DNA of 64,000 bases, taken from Microbacterium hatanonis (GTDB taxonomy: Bacteria; Actinomycetota; Actinomycetes; Actinomycetales; Microbacteriaceae). Where the stretch lies: positions 806,001-870,000 of the forward strand of contig NZ_VRSV01000002.1 in NCBI RefSeq assembly GCF_008017415.1. The letters run 5' to 3'. Shown in pieces: positions 62,769-64,000 of this stretch. The notes below the pieces were generated by a model that had not been told where the DNA came from, did no database searches, and saw nothing but the letters and a program-made list of their open reading frames with translations. The position numbers were made by a program, and so were the translations under genes. Each line of letters begins with the position of its first letter. The first letter of the stretch is position 1.

Positions 62769-64000
62769 TCAGAGCAGCGGGTGGACCTCGGCGTAGCCGT
62801 CGCGGATCACGTGGCCGAGGGGGCCGCCGCGTGCGCCGAACACGCGAGTCGTGCCGGGTGACGCCGACCAGGCGGGCCAGCCGGGGGCGCCGCCGGTGAT
62901 GAGCGCGACCGCGGCCCCGTGCGTCGCGTCGGCGAGGTCCTGCGGCGGATGGGGGCCGGTGAGCGGTTCGACGCGATCCGCGTCGAGGCAGTCGAACCAG
63001 AACGGCACGTCGATGCAGTGCACGGCCGCGTCGTTGACGTGCCCCGGCTGCGTCGAACGGAAGGCGTAACGATAGACCCACGTCGGCGCCGTGCCGCGCG
63101 CTCGGGCGGCGCGGACGACGGTCGTGCGGAACAGGCGGTCGCTCACGTGACGGCCGAGCACGGCGGCGTGACCGCGCGAGGCGACGTCGCCGTTCGCCTC
63201 GAGATAGGCGGTGCGTCGAGCGCGAGCCAGCCCGGCCCGGCCCAGCAGCACCCCGAGCGGCACCCAGCGGAGGATCTTCGCCGAGCCCGCCACAGCCATG
63301 GCGAACTCGTCGTCGGCTGCGCCGAGGACGAGGGGCTTGTCGGCACCGACGCCGGCGGCCAGGGACGCGAGCGTCGGGCGAGCGAGGAGGTCGCCGTCGA
63401 TCGACGGACCCAGCCTCAGTCCGGTGTCGAGCAGACTCGAGATGCCGCCCGGGCCCGCGATGCGCGTGGCCGCGGTCTGCGCCTCGATGATGCGCGCCTC
63501 GGGCACGCGTGCGAGGGCGTCCCGGTTTGGTGCGACCCCGGCGCGGCGGGCGATGTCGCGGCCGAGGGCTTGCGCGTCGGCGGCGGAGGCGTCGGCCGTC
63601 GCGCCCGACATCGCCCACGCCGCGTGGAACAGATGCTGGGCGGCCGGCATGCCGAGCAGGGTGAGCACGGCGCCCCCGCCCGCGGACTGCCCCGCGAGGG
63701 TGACGCGCGACGGGTCTCCGCCGAAGTTCGCGATGTTGTCCTGCACCCACTGCAGCGCGAGCAGCCAGTCGCGCACCCCTCGGTTCGAGGGGGCGTCCTC
63801 GATCCACCCGAATCCGTCGAAGCCGAGGCGGTACGAGATCGTCACGGTGACCACGCCGTCGCGGTTGAACGAGCGCCCGTCGTACCAGGGGCTCGCGGGC
63901 GAGCCGGCGAAGTAGCCGCCCCCGTGGATCCACACGAGGACGGGGAGCGCAGCATCCGATCGTCGCGGCGACGGTGTGAAGACGTTCACGTTGAGCGTCG
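62769..64000 (-). CDS. Type-B carboxylesterase, C-terminal part (runs off the right edge)
   Basis: The visible 410 residues cover most of a carboxylesterase type B. The oxyanion segment VWIHGGGYFAGS, the nucleophile elbow GQSAGG and the histidine region HCIDVPFWFD are visible. The frame continues upstream past the window edge (TLN before the first GTG), so the start is not here. Family members hydrolyse esters of many acids. Confidence 0.86.
   Translation of the reverse strand, partial: TLNVNVFTPSPRRSDAALPVLVWIHGGGYFAGSPASPWYDGRSFNRDGVVTVTISYRLGFDGFGWIEDAPSNRGVRDWLLALQWVQDNIANFGGDPSRVTLAGQSAGGGAVLTLLGMPAAQHLFHAAWAMSGATADASAADAQALGRDIARRAGVAPNRDALARVPEARIIEAQTAATRIAGPGGISSLLDTGLRLGPSIDGDLLARPTLASLAAGVGADKPLVLGAADDEFAMAVAGSAKILRWVPLGVLLGRAGLARARRTAYLEANGDVASRGHAAVLGRHVSDRLFRTTVVRAARARGTAPTWVYRYAFRSTQPGHVNDAAVHCIDVPFWFDCLDADRVEPLTGPHPPQDLADATHGAAVALITGGAPGWPAWSASPGTTRVFGARGGPLGHVIRDGYAEVHPLL

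Noticed and set aside
1..64000. Mobile elements, CRISPR arrays, tRNA or rRNA genes
   Set aside because: No transposase, integrase, regularly spaced repeat array, cloverleaf-like gene or ribosomal sequence was recognised on reading both strands.

Overview
The window is GC-rich, densely packed chromosomal DNA from a Gram-positive actinobacterium. GTG and TTG starts, leaderless genes, IclR and ROK regulators, Tat-exported lipid-free proteins, WxL-like surface proteins and an F420/LLM-type oxidoreductase together point to the Microbacteriaceae, most likely Microbacterium. This placement is an inference from gene content. I see no rRNA, tRNA, CRISPR array, insertion sequence or prophage.

Region 1 (1-27660) is a large catabolic island. 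Operons for CoA-dependent acid breakdown (acyl-CoA dehydrogenase, amidohydrolase, acyl-CoA synthetase, SDR, MaoC hydratase) lie next to two copies of an uncharacterised UGSC/TDGLP two-gene module. With them are a NitT/TauT-type importer, a two-subunit aconitase X, an FAD oxidoreductase, an IlvD-type dehydratase, a second amidohydrolase, an IclR regulator, a Dpp/Opp-type importer, a zinc alcohol dehydrogenase, a second SDR and a PaaK-like CoA ligase. A 15-bp palindrome of the form TTYCRCYNRGYGRAA recurs upstream of nearly every operon here, usually 29-31 bp from a -10-like hexamer, so the island looks like one IclR regulon. The substrate is unknown.

Region 2 (27661-38038) holds an MFS exporter with its MarR repressor, a lysophospholipase-like hydrolase, and a sugar locus: cytosolic sugar isomerase, Gfo/Idh dehydrogenase, CUT2-type ABC importer and ROK regulator.

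Region 3 (38203-52924) is devoted to the cell surface and exported sugar chemistry. It encodes DUF916/WxL-like surface proteins, a beta-helix protein, two tandem Tat-exported sugar isomerases, two very large secreted multidomain enzymes (one with a DUF1080/3-keto-disaccharide hydrolase-like domain) and a complete tatA-tatC-tatB operon in their midst. With region 2 it suggests an oxidative (3-keto) route for glycoside cleavage outside the cell followed by uptake and intracellular processing.

Region 4 (52949-64000) is more general: an MMPL exporter, a thiolase/3-oxoacid CoA-transferase operon with a divergent IclR regulator, a lipoate ligase-like protein overlapping an orphan DNA methyltransferase, an LLM oxidoreductase, a sugar-nucleotide epimerase-like protein and a truncated carboxylesterase.
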